From Xylophilus rhododendri (GTDB lineage Bacteria; Pseudomonadota; Gammaproteobacteria; Burkholderiales; Burkholderiaceae_C): a stretch of 64,000 nt of DNA. This document shows positions 52,506-60,875 of this stretch, one piece after another; within the stretch, counting starts at the first letter, position 1; every line of letters begins with the position of its first letter. Position numbers and translations under genes: made by a program. Under the pieces are notes generated by a model that saw only the letters and a program-made list of their open reading frames with translations, was not told the DNA's origin and made no database searches. The DNA is taken from positions 5,766,001-5,830,000 of the forward strand of contig NZ_CP047650.1 in the NCBI RefSeq assembly GCF_009906855.1. Reading direction: 5' to 3'.

Positions 52506-52619
52506 GCCTGCTTCCTGCCGGGCGGCGGCCGACGCCCGCATAAGCAAGCGCGGAAATCTTCTTTTCCGGGACGGCCGGGCCCCCTAGGCTCGTCGTCTTT
52601 GCCTTGCACACCCAGCGCC

Positions 52620-53855
52620 ATGAATGCATTCGTTTCCCTCTCGGAACCCAGCGCGGCCCAAGACCCGGCCCTGCCGGGCTCTGACGTCCTGCGGCGCCTC
52701 ACCGAGACCATCGCCCAGGGCGCTTCGGAGCGTGACCAGCAGCGCATCCACCCCTACGAGGCGGTCGGCCTGCTGCGCCAGGCCCGCTACGGCGCGCTGC
52801 GCCTGCCGCGCGAACACGCCGGCGGCGGCGCCACGCTGCGCCAGCTGCTGGGCTCGGTGCTGGAGCTGGCGGCGGCCGATTCCAACGTGGCCCATGTGCT
52901 GCGCAACCATTTCTCCTTCGTCGAACGTTTCGTGCTGCCGGCGCCCGGCCAGGCCCCGAGCCGCTGGCTGGACGCGGTGGCGCAGGGCGCGATCTTCGGC
53001 GTGGCCGCCGGCGAGCTGTCCACCGCCGCGGTGGGCGACGGCAGCCTGGACACCACCGTCGTGCCCGATCCGGCCGGCGGCTGGCGCCTGAACGGCATCA
53101 AGTTCTACAGCACCGGCAGCCTCTACGCCGACTACGTGGCGGTACGCGCCAGCCTGCCCGACGGCCATGCCGCCACCGCCGTGGTGCCGGTGGACCGGGC
53201 CGGCGTGCGGCTGGACGACGACTGGTTCGGCATGGGCCAGCGCCTCACCGGCACCGGCACCACCCGGCTGACCGATGTCCACCTGACCGGGGACGAACTG
53301 CTGCTGGACCGCGACGGCCACGACTACCGCATCCCCTACAGCTCGGCCATCGCGCAGCTCTTCCTGACCACCGTCAACGCCGGCATCCTGCGGGCCGTGC
53401 AGCACGAGGCGGTCGCGCTGGTGAAGCGGCGCGGCGACCGCAATTTCGCCCACGGGCTGGCGGCGCGGCCGGAGGACGATCCGGTGCTGCAGCAGGAGAT
53501 CGGCGAGATCGCCAGCGCCGCCTTCGCCGCCGAGGCCACGGTGCTGGCCGCGGCCGATGCACTCGACCGGGTGGCCGAGTCGCGCCAGCGCGGCGCGCAC
53601 GACCGGGAACTGGCCCTGCAGGGCGCCCTGGCCGCGTCCAAGGCCAAGGTGGTGGTCGACAGCCTCACGCTGCGCGCCGCCACCCAGCTCTTCGACGTGG
53701 GCGGCGCCTCGGCCGCCACCCAGCGCTACAACCTCGACCGCCACTGGCGCAATGCCCGCACCCTGGCATCGCACAACCCGGCCAGCCTGAAGGCACGTCT
53801 GCTCGGCCAGTACGAGGTGCACGGCACGCCACTGCCCACGGGCGGCTTCTTCTGA
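52620..53855 (+). CDS. Acyl-CoA dehydrogenase-fold flavoprotein, DszC/SfnB-like
   Basis: A 411-aa protein of the group D flavin monooxygenase/SfnB type: LRLPREHAGGGATLRQLLGS, AADSNVAHVLRNHFSFVERF, WRLNGIKFYSTGSLYADYVA, FGMGQRLTGTGTTRLTDVHL and a C-terminal helix FDVGGASAATQRYNLDRHWR. DszC-type enzymes use reduced flavin to oxidise sulfur, and SfnB functions in sulfone use. The catalytic base of true acyl-CoA dehydrogenases is not evident. It faces the LLM monooxygenase gene, with only 4 nt between the stops. Confidence 0.82.
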   Translation: MNAFVSLSEPSAAQDPALPGSDVLRRLTETIAQGASERDQQRIHPYEAVGLLRQARYGALRLPREHAGGGATLRQLLGSVLELAAADSNVAHVLRNHFSFVERFVLPAPGQAPSRWLDAVAQGAIFGVAAGELSTAAVGDGSLDTTVVPDPAGGWRLNGIKFYSTGSLYADYVAVRASLPDGHAATAVVPVDRAGVRLDDDWFGMGQRLTGTGTTRLTDVHLTGDELLLDRDGHDYRIPYSSAIAQLFLTTVNAGILRAVQHEAVALVKRRGDRNFAHGLAARPEDDPVLQQEIGEIASAAFAAEATVLAAADALDRVAESRQRGAHDRELALQGALAASKAKVVVDSLTLRAATQLFDVGGASAATQRYNLDRHWRNARTLASHNPASLKARLLGQYEVHGTPLPTGGFF

Positions 53856-53859
53856 ATCC

Positions 53860-55017
53860 TTAAAGCCGCAAGCCGGCCTGTTTCATCAGGGGCAGGACTT
53901 TCTGCCCGAAGTGGGCCAGGTCGGGCTCGAAGTCGAAGAAGCTCAGCTGCACGCCGCCGATGCCGGTGGCCTGCAACGCCAGGAACTGATCGACGATCTG
54001 CTGGGGCGAGCCGACCAGCACCAGGTTGCCGCCCACGATGCGGTGCTCGCGCAGCCGGTCCTTCTTCCAGCCCTGGGCATCGCTCACCGCGCCGCGGGCG
54101 ATGAAGCCGTCCACCGCGCCGTCGTCGGCGCCCGCGACGATGGCGCGGTAGTAGTCCCAGGCTTCCTGTTCGGTGTCGCGGCAGACCACGGTGGGGTTGA
54201 TCAGGATACGCACGCTGCGGCCAGCCTCGGCGGCGGCCGCCTGGATGCGGGCGTTGTGCGCGGGCAGGGCGGGCAGGGCCTCGTCGATGCCGGTGCCGCC
54301 GGGGCTGGGGGTGAAGACGATGTCCGAATGCCGCGCCGCATAGGCCATGCCGGCGGGCGAACCGGTGGCGTTGACCAGGATGGGCCGGCCGTACAGCGGC
54401 TTGGGAGTGACGTAGGCGCCGGTGGTCCGCCAGAACTCGCCCTGGTAGTCCAGGTTGCCCTCGGCCGCCCAGAAGCCTTCGGCGATGCGGGAGAACTCGT
54501 CGGCCATGGCGTAGCGGCGGTCGTGCTCGGCGCGCTCCATGCCGAACATCGGCGCCTCGTAGGCCAGGTGGCCGGTCACCAGGTTGATGCCCCAGCGGCC
54601 CTTGGAGATGTGGTCCAGCGTGGCGCCGAATTTGGCCAGGTGCAGGGGATGCCAGGGGCCGTAGAGCACATGCAGGGTGCTGATCAGCAGGATGCGGCTG
54701 GTCAGCCCGCACAGCGCCGCCGTGGCCATGAAGGAATCGATGGACTGTTCGCGGTACTGCATCGCGCCGCCATGGCCGCCCTTGCCCACCCACTGGGCCA
54801 GGCCGAAGGCCAGGTCGAAGCCCAGGGCCTCGGCCTGCAGGGTGAGGCGGCTGTTGTAGTCGAAGCTCCAGTCGGTGCCACGCGGCGCGGTGGAGGCCGA
54901 CCAGCCGCCGCTTTGCAGCGGCAGAAACAGGCCCAGCAGCATCGGCTGGCGCAGCACGGCGGAAAGCGGGCTGTGGGGAAATTCGGCGGGGGAGCGGGGA
55001 ACAGGCAGTGCGGACAT
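53860..55017 (-). CDS. LLM-class FMNH2-dependent monooxygenase (SfnG/SsuD-related)
   Basis: A 385-aa bacterial-luciferase-like protein: QPMLLGLFLPLQSGGWSAST, GFDLAFGLAQWVGKGGHGGA, ISKGRWGINLVTGHLAYEAP, then HDRRYAMADEFSRIAEGFW and GGNLVLVGSPQQIVDQFLAL. The HDRRY and GRWGINLVTG parts match the alkanesulfonate/dimethyl sulfone/nitrilotriacetate monooxygenase group. It needs reduced FMN from a reductase such as MsuE (23782-24354). It is downstream of and co-directed with an ABC importer, so it probably attacks the imported compound to release sulfur or nitrogen. Confidence 0.85.
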   Translation of the reverse strand: MSALPVPRSPAEFPHSPLSAVLRQPMLLGLFLPLQSGGWSASTAPRGTDWSFDYNSRLTLQAEALGFDLAFGLAQWVGKGGHGGAMQYREQSIDSFMATAALCGLTSRILLISTLHVLYGPWHPLHLAKFGATLDHISKGRWGINLVTGHLAYEAPMFGMERAEHDRRYAMADEFSRIAEGFWAAEGNLDYQGEFWRTTGAYVTPKPLYGRPILVNATGSPAGMAYAARHSDIVFTPSPGGTGIDEALPALPAHNARIQAAAAEAGRSVRILINPTVVCRDTEQEAWDYYRAIVAGADDGAVDGFIARGAVSDAQGWKKDRLREHRIVGGNLVLVGSPQQIVDQFLALQATGIGGVQLSFFDFEPDLAHFGQKVLPLMKQAGLRL

Positions 55018-55055
55018 TCGGGGAAGCGGGGCCGCCAGCGCGGCACTTTGAGGGG

Positions 55056-56675
55056 TCAGGCAGCCAGGGGAAAGTCCTGCCGCGCCCGGCCGGGCATGGC
55101 GGCCAGCAGGCTGCGGGTATAGGCGTGGCGCGGATGGCGGAACAGCTCGCCGGTGGCGGCTTCCTCCACCACCCGGCCGTGCTGCATCACCGCGATGCGG
55201 TCGCAGACCTGGGCGGCCACCCGCAGGTCGTGGGTGATGAAGACGATGGACAGGCCCAGGCGCCGGCGCAGGTCTTCCAGCAGGGCCAGCACCTGGGCCT
55301 GCACCGAGACGTCGAGCGCGGAGACCGGCTCGTCCGCCACCAGCACCTCGGGTTTCATGGCCAGGGCACGCGCCAGGCCGATGCGCTGGCGCTGGCCGCC
55401 GGAGAACTCGTGCGGCAGGCGGCCCAGCGCGTCGGGCGACAGGCCGACCAGGGCGAACCACTCCTTGGCCTCGGCTTCGGCCCGGGCTCGCGGAACGCCC
55501 TGGGCCAGCGGGCCCTGGATGACGGAATCGCCGACGCGGCGGCGCGGGTCCAGCGAGCCATAGGGGTCCTGGAACACCATCTGCACCCGCGGGTCCGGTC
55601 CGGGGGCGGCATCGCGGCCGGCCACCTGGATGCGGCCGCCGTCGCTGCCCAGCAGGCCGACCAGGCAGCGCGCCAGGGTCGACTTGCCGGAGCCGCTCTC
55701 GCCCACGATGCCGAGCGTGCTGCCGCGAGCCAGTTTCAGGCCGACGCCGTCCAGGGCATGAGTGACCCGTTGATTGCGCAGCCAGCGCGAGCCGCTGCGG
55801 TAGGTCTTCTGCAGGCCCTCGGCGGCCAGCACCTCTTCGCCGCTGGCGGCCGGGGACGGCTCGCGCGGCAAGCCGTGCGGCACGGCGGCCAGCAGCGCCC
55901 GGGTATAGGCATGGCGCGGCGAGCCCAGCACCTCGCGTGCACTGCCCGACTCCACGACGCGCCCGTGCTGCATCACCGCCACCCGGTCGGCGATGTCGGC
56001 CACCACACCGAAGTCGTGGGTGATGAAGAGCACGGCGGTGCCGCGCCGCTGCTGCAGCTCGCGGATCAGCTTGAGGATCTGCGCCTGCGTGGTCACGTCC
56101 AGCGCGGTGGTGGGCTCGTCGGCCACCAGCACCCGCGGATCCAGCGCCAGGGCCATGGCGATCATCGCCCGCTGGCGCTGGCCGCCCGAGAGCTGGTGGG
56201 CATGGGCCTGCAGCGCGGCGGCGGGGTCGGCGATCCGCACGTCCTGCAGCAGCTGCAGGCAGCGGGCCTCGATCTCGCGGCGGCGCAGCCCGGTGTGCGC
56301 GCGGAAGATCTCGGCCAGCTGCTGGCCGATGGTCATCAGCGGGTTGAGCGCGCTCATCGGCTCCTGGAAGATCATGCCGATGCCCGCGCCGCGGATGCGG
56401 CGCATGGCGGATTCGGGCAGGGTCGCCAGGTTCTGGCCGTCGAACAACACGCCGCCCGAAATAATGGGCAGGGCGCCCGGCAAGAGGCGCGTGACGGCGG
56501 CGGCCGCCACCGACTTGCCCGAGCCGCTCTCGCCGACCAGGCAGAGCACCTCGCCGGCCTGCAGGCTCAGGTTCAGGTCTTGCACGGCATGGGCGCGGTC
56601 GGCACCCGGGGGCAGGGCGACGGTGAGCCGGTCCAGGCTCAGCACGGCGGTATCTCTCGGTTGGGCGGTCGACAT
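55056..56675 (-). CDS. ABC transporter, fused dual ATP-binding protein (DppD-DppF type)
   Basis: A 539-aa protein with two complete ATPase domains. The first has Walker A GESGSGKS at residues 48-55, signature LSGGQRQRAMIAMALALDPR and Walker B VLVADEPTTALDV. The second has Walker A GESGSGKS near 320, signature FSGGQRQRIGLARALAMKPE and VLVADEPVSALDV. Oligopeptide-type importers often have two separate ATPases; here they are fused, as in GsiA/YejF. The ATG overlaps the permease stop by one base (TGATG). It powers the importer encoded upstream. Confidence 0.92.
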   Translation of the reverse strand: MSTAQPRDTAVLSLDRLTVALPPGADRAHAVQDLNLSLQAGEVLCLVGESGSGKSVAAAAVTRLLPGALPIISGGVLFDGQNLATLPESAMRRIRGAGIGMIFQEPMSALNPLMTIGQQLAEIFRAHTGLRRREIEARCLQLLQDVRIADPAAALQAHAHQLSGGQRQRAMIAMALALDPRVLVADEPTTALDVTTQAQILKLIRELQQRRGTAVLFITHDFGVVADIADRVAVMQHGRVVESGSAREVLGSPRHAYTRALLAAVPHGLPREPSPAASGEEVLAAEGLQKTYRSGSRWLRNQRVTHALDGVGLKLARGSTLGIVGESGSGKSTLARCLVGLLGSDGGRIQVAGRDAAPGPDPRVQMVFQDPYGSLDPRRRVGDSVIQGPLAQGVPRARAEAEAKEWFALVGLSPDALGRLPHEFSGGQRQRIGLARALAMKPEVLVADEPVSALDVSVQAQVLALLEDLRRRLGLSIVFITHDLRVAAQVCDRIAVMQHGRVVEEAATGELFRHPRHAYTRSLLAAMPGRARQDFPLAA

Positions 56676-57490
56676 CAGAAGGCCCCTCGCTGGCGCGGGT
56701 TGAGCAGGTCGGTCAGGCCGTTGCCGATCAGGTTCAGCGCCACCACGGTCAGGAAGATGGCGGCGCCGGGCAGGGCGGTCATGTACCAGGCGGTGCGCAG
56801 CACCTCGCGGCCCGAGCCGATCATGCTGCCCCAGGAGGCGATGTTGGGATCGCCCAGGCCCAGGAAGGACAGCGAGGCCTCGGTGAGGATGGCGTGGCCG
56901 ATCAGGATGGACACCATCACCAGCGCCGGCGTCAGCACATTGGGCAGCACATGCAGCCACAGGATGCGGCCGTGGCGCAGGCCCTGCAGCCGGGCGGCTG
57001 CCACGAACTCGCTGGCGCGCAGGCGCAGCGCCTCGGCGCGCACCAGGCGGGCGATGTTGGGCCAGCCGGTGACGGCGATGCCCAGCACGATGCTGGCCAC
57101 CGTGGGCCGCAGGATCACCACCAGCACGATGGTGAAGACCAGCGAGGGCATGGTCTGGAAGATGTCGGTCAGCCGCATCAGCAGCGCATCGACCGCGCCG
57201 CCGAAATAGCCGGCGATGCTGCCCACCAGCAGCCCGCACAGGGCGGCCAGCAGGCCGGCCGCCAGGCCGATCAGCAGCGAGAAACGCGCGCCGTGCAGGA
57301 TGCCGGCCAGCAGGTCGCGGCCCAGCATGTCGGTGCCAAGCGGATGAGCCGCCTCGCTGCCCGGCCACTGGTAGGGCCGGGCCACCATGTCGAGCGGATG
57401 GGGGCCGGTCAGCACACTCGCCAGCAGCGCGCCGGCGATCACGGCCAGCAGCAGCAGGATGCCGGCGAGCAGTCCGGGGCGGCGGCTCAT
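56675..57490 (-). CDS. ABC transporter permease, DppC type
   Basis: A 271-aa protein with an N-terminal helix and the DppC core: AHPLGTDMLGRDLLAGILHG, ALLMRLTDIFQTMPSLVFTI and the EAA loop EALRLRASEFVAAARLQGLR, followed by HVLPNVLTPALVMVSILIGH and EASLSFLGLGDPNIASWGSM. The start overlaps the DppB-type stop (ATGA), and the stop overlaps the ATPase gene. With its partner it forms the channel of an oligopeptide/nickel-family importer. Confidence 0.93.
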   Translation of the reverse strand: MSRRPGLLAGILLLLAVIAGALLASVLTGPHPLDMVARPYQWPGSEAAHPLGTDMLGRDLLAGILHGARFSLLIGLAAGLLAALCGLLVGSIAGYFGGAVDALLMRLTDIFQTMPSLVFTIVLVVILRPTVASIVLGIAVTGWPNIARLVRAEALRLRASEFVAAARLQGLRHGRILWLHVLPNVLTPALVMVSILIGHAILTEASLSFLGLGDPNIASWGSMIGSGREVLRTAWYMTALPGAAIFLTVVALNLIGNGLTDLLNPRQRGAF

Positions 57491-58461
57491 GCACGGCCTC
57501 CCAGCTCGCCGATGCGGGGATCGAGCCGGCTGTAGAGCAGGTCGGTCAGCAGGTTGACCAGCATCACGAAGAAGGAGCTGAAGAGCAGGATGCCGAGCAG
57601 CAGGTTCACGTCCCGGCTGGTCACCGCGTACAGCGCCAACTGGCCCAGGCCCGGCCAGGCGAAGACCGTCTCGATGGTGATGGAGCCGGCCAGCAGCGCG
57701 CCGAACTGCAGCCCGGTCATGGTGACGATGGAGAGCATGGCGTTGGGCACGATGTGGCGCAGCACCACCCGCCAGCGCGACAGGCCCTTCGCGGTGGCGG
57801 TGCGCACGAAGTCGAGACGGTCCACCTCCAGCACCGAGGCGCGCATCAGCCGCGCATACACCGCCAGGTAGTAGAGCGACAGGCAGGCGCCGGGCAGCAC
57901 CAGGTGGCGGGCCGCGTCCAGCCAATGGGCGGGGCCTTGCAGGTCGATGGTGATGTCCGACAGGCCGCCGGTGGGCAGCCAGCCGAGCTTGACCGAGAAC
58001 AGCACGATCAGCATCAGCCCCACCCAGAACAGCGGCGTGGCGAAACCGATGGTGGTGAACAGCGAGACCACCGGCTCCACCCAGCGCCGCCGGGTGAGCG
58101 CCGCCCAGGCGCCGAGCGAGGTGCCGATCACCAGCGCCACCAGCAGGGCCGACACCACCAGCAGGGCGGTGGCGGGCAGCCGGCCCCAGATCAGGTGCAT
58201 CACCGACTCGTTGGCGCGGAAGGACCAGCCCAGGTTCAGCGAGGCGATCTTCCGCAGGTAGTGGCCGAACTGCACCGGCAGCGGCTGGTCGATGCCGAAC
58301 TGGCCGCGCAGCGCGGCCATGAATTCCGGCGTGGCCGCACCCGCCTCGCCGGCGATCACGTCGGCCATGTCGCCGGGCGCGGCTTTGAGCAGGAAGAAGT
58401 TCATCACGATGATCACCAGCGCCACCGGGATCATCTGGAACAGGCGCTTGAGGACGTACAC
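57487..58461 (-). CDS. ABC transporter permease, DppB type (GTG start)
   Basis: A 324-aa protein with six membrane helices: YVLKRLFQMIPVALVIIVMN start, LGWSFRANESVMHLIWGRLP, SVLEVDRLDFVRTATAKGLS (coupling loop) and ETVFAWPGLGQLALYAVTSR end. The GTG at 58461 is 6 nt after the binding-protein stop, so it depends on translational coupling. The full gene order is binding protein, B, C, fused ATPase, then LLM monooxygenase. Confidence 0.92.
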   Translation of the reverse strand: MYVLKRLFQMIPVALVIIVMNFFLLKAAPGDMADVIAGEAGAATPEFMAALRGQFGIDQPLPVQFGHYLRKIASLNLGWSFRANESVMHLIWGRLPATALLVVSALLVALVIGTSLGAWAALTRRRWVEPVVSLFTTIGFATPLFWVGLMLIVLFSVKLGWLPTGGLSDITIDLQGPAHWLDAARHLVLPGACLSLYYLAVYARLMRASVLEVDRLDFVRTATAKGLSRWRVVLRHIVPNAMLSIVTMTGLQFGALLAGSITIETVFAWPGLGQLALYAVTSRDVNLLLGILLFSSFFVMLVNLLTDLLYSRLDPRIGELGGRA

Positions 58462-58467
58462 CGGTGC

Positions 58468-60147
58468 TCAGGCCGCGGGCGGCGCCAGCCAGGCATCGGC
58501 CAGGGTCGAATAGAAACGCAGCGGGCCTTCGCGCAGGCCCTGCAGGCGCTTGCTGTAGATGGCGTAGAAGTTGAGTTCCAGCAGGTTGATCGAGGGCACG
58601 TCCACCTGCGCCAGTTGCTGCATCTGGCCGATGAGTTCGCGCCGCTTGTTCACATCGGCCTCGTCGTGGATGCCCTGGATGATGCGGTCCATCTCTGTCG
58701 AGCTGTAGCGCGCGGCGTTGCTGGACACCGAGCCCTTGCGGATGTTCTGCGACCAGTAGCGCCGCTCCACGCCGATCTGCGGATCGGGGTAGGCCGAGTA
58801 CCAGCCCTGGGCCGTGTCGAAGTCGTAGTCGGTGTACATCTTGCGGATCCAGGTCGGCAGGTCGAAGTTGACCAGCGTCAGCTCCACCCCGACCTTGCCC
58901 AGGGCCTGGCGGGTGTATTCGGCGGCGCGCTGGTAGACCGGGCCGTAGGGGCTCACCATGTGGTTGATGCGCAGGCGCACACCGTCCGCGCCGCGTTTGA
59001 GGCCCGCCTCGTCGAACAGCTTCTCGGCCTGGGCCGGGTCGAATGCGTACTGCGGCAGGCCGGGCTTGAAGAACTGCTTCTGGTAGCTGGGCACCGGGCC
59101 TTCGGCGGGTTTGGCCAGGCCATACCAGATGTTGTCGGCCAGGGCCTTGCGGTCCAGCGCATGGGCGAAGGCGCGGCGGATGCGCACGTCCTGGAACTGC
59201 GGGCGCTGCATGTTGAAGTCGATGAAGAACATCGGCGCGGGAGCTTCCCAGCCCTTGGTGTCCACCACCAGGGCGGGGTTCCTGCGCAGGCGCTCCACAT
59301 CGGATTCGGGCACCGGGTTGGTCACCGCGTAGTGCAGCTCGCCGCTCTCCAGCGCGGCGGCGCGGGCGCCGGCATCGGGGATGAACTTGAAGACCACCCG
59401 GTCGAGCAGGGGCTTGCCGCTGTCCCAGTAGTTCGGGTTGCGCTCCAGCACCACATGGCTGCCGCGCACCCACTCCTTGAAGACGAAGGCGCCGGTGCCC
59501 ACCGGCTTGGTGTTCCAGGGGTTGGCCATCACGTTGGTGCCGGCGTAGAGGTGCTTGGGCACGATCTGCGTCTCGGTGCCGAAGAGGGCCGACCACAGCA
59601 CCACCGAGGGGCCGTCCAGGCGCAGCACCACGGTGTGCTCGTCGGGTGTCTCCACGGCGGTCACCCGGCCGAAGGTGGAGCTGCCGCGCGGGTGCACCTT
59701 CTTCACCACTTCCAGCAGCGAGTACTGCACGTCGGCCGAGGTGAAGGGATGGCCGTCGTGCCACTTCACGCCGCGGCGCAGCTTGAAGGTGATGGTCTTG
59801 CCGTCCTTGGATTCGCTCCAGGATTCGGCCAGCTGGGGCTGGGGCTTGAAGTCCTTGTCGTAGCGCACGAGCCCGTCGAAGATGCTGGCCGAGATGACCA
59901 CCGCCGGCTGCGAGATGTTGATGCCGGCGACCAGGCCCGCCGGCTCCGGCAGCACGTTGGCGACCAGGGTGCCACCCTTGACCGGGCTGGAATCGGCCGC
60001 CCAGGAAGCGTGGGAGAGCAGGCTGGCGCCCAGGCCGATGGCGGCTCCGGCTTCGAGGAACTGGCGGCGCGAGCGGACCGGGAATTCGGCGGCGTGGGGG
60101 ATCTGATGTGTCAAGACGGAACTCGGTGGCGGTGAAGGCAGGGACAC
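58468..60147 (-). CDS. ABC transporter substrate-binding protein, family 5, Tat-exported
   Basis: A 559-aa protein with a Tat signal (RSRRQFLEAGAAIGLGASLL near residues 25-44) and family-5 motifs: ASIFDGLVRYDKDFKPQPQL, LRRGVKWHDGHPFTSADVQY, NPWNTKPVGTGAFVFKEWVR and the ARYSSTEMDRIIQGI region. It binds oligopeptides, metals or other organic solutes. The GTG at 60147 is the assigned start; a TTG at about 60117 would also keep the Tat signal. A TATGCATA palindrome lies 47-54 bp upstream at 60194-60201. The 226-bp upstream gap contains no other gene. Confidence 0.9.
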   Translation of the reverse strand: MSLPSPPPSSVLTHQIPHAAEFPVRSRRQFLEAGAAIGLGASLLSHASWAADSSPVKGGTLVANVLPEPAGLVAGINISQPAVVISASIFDGLVRYDKDFKPQPQLAESWSESKDGKTITFKLRRGVKWHDGHPFTSADVQYSLLEVVKKVHPRGSSTFGRVTAVETPDEHTVVLRLDGPSVVLWSALFGTETQIVPKHLYAGTNVMANPWNTKPVGTGAFVFKEWVRGSHVVLERNPNYWDSGKPLLDRVVFKFIPDAGARAAALESGELHYAVTNPVPESDVERLRRNPALVVDTKGWEAPAPMFFIDFNMQRPQFQDVRIRRAFAHALDRKALADNIWYGLAKPAEGPVPSYQKQFFKPGLPQYAFDPAQAEKLFDEAGLKRGADGVRLRINHMVSPYGPVYQRAAEYTRQALGKVGVELTLVNFDLPTWIRKMYTDYDFDTAQGWYSAYPDPQIGVERRYWSQNIRKGSVSSNAARYSSTEMDRIIQGIHDEADVNKRRELIGQMQQLAQVDVPSINLLELNFYAIYSKRLQGLREGPLRFYSTLADAWLAPPAA

Positions 60148-60373
60148 CCGACGGTAAGAGCCGCGGCGGCATCGACCAAGGAAGAAAACCGCCTATGCAT
60201 ATGAGGGAAGGGCCGGCCCGGCTCAGGCCGCCGCCGGCGTAGGGGATGTAGTTGACGGCTCGCGCCTATGGTGCCGCTGGCGCCGGCGACGGTCTCCACC
60301 ACCACCGCCTGCGCCCACTGGAGCGAGAGTATTCAAATAACCTTGGGTGAAATCGTGATGAGGGCCGTCGGCG

Positions 60374-60721
60374 CTAAATGATGCCCCGGACAAAAAACAT
60401 CATTCCGGCCAGCATCGAAATCACCATGCCCCAATACTGAGTGCGCGGCAGCAGGGGAATTCGATAAATGCCCTGTGTCGAAATCAGCTTGAGCGCGGTG
60501 ATCTGATACGTGTGCGACAGGGCGATGCTGAGAATCAGCGCGGCCCAGCAGCAAATGAAGCTGCCCTTGTGGTCCCCCTTGAGCGCAGCCTGCAGGGGCA
60601 GGCCGGACACGTCCTTCATATAAAACACGGGGAGAAACATGGCGGCGGTGGCCAGCTTGGCGCAAGCCTCCGCGCTCTTTGCCCAGCCGGCCATGGTGTT
60701 CGCATAGAAATTCTCGGTCAT
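60374..60721 (-). CDS. Small inner-membrane protein of unknown function
   Basis: A 115-aa protein with a good AAAGGA ribosome site. Three hydrophobic stretches are visible (about residues 24-36, 53-74 and 96-114: YWGMVISMLAGMMFFVRG). Base composition is less GC-rich than the neighbours, and the upstream region is AT-rich, which hints at transfer or a strong promoter. I do not recognise a family. It is divergent from the hydrolase-caspase gene across 154 bp; a functional link is possible but unproven. Confidence 0.6.
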   Translation of the reverse strand: MTENFYANTMAGWAKSAEACAKLATAAMFLPVFYMKDVSGLPLQAALKGDHKGSFICCWAALILSIALSHTYQITALKLISTQGIYRIPLLPRTQYWGMVISMLAGMMFFVRGII

Positions 60722-60875
60722 GGTTATTTCCTTTAAAAATAAAGCATCTCGGCAATAAATCCGATGGACTGCGCGAGGTAATCGCCTCTCAAAGTGAGCA
60801 CCCGCGACTTTTCAAATGATGTAACAGGATGGATACTAATTCGGGGGCTTAACCAACAGCAATACCGGAGACGAC

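Noticed and set aside
53860..55461. A longer N-terminus for the LLM monooxygenase (frame open to 55461)
   Set aside because: The extension lies antisense-shifted within the ABC ATPase gene and has no homology; the ATG at 55017 fits the family.
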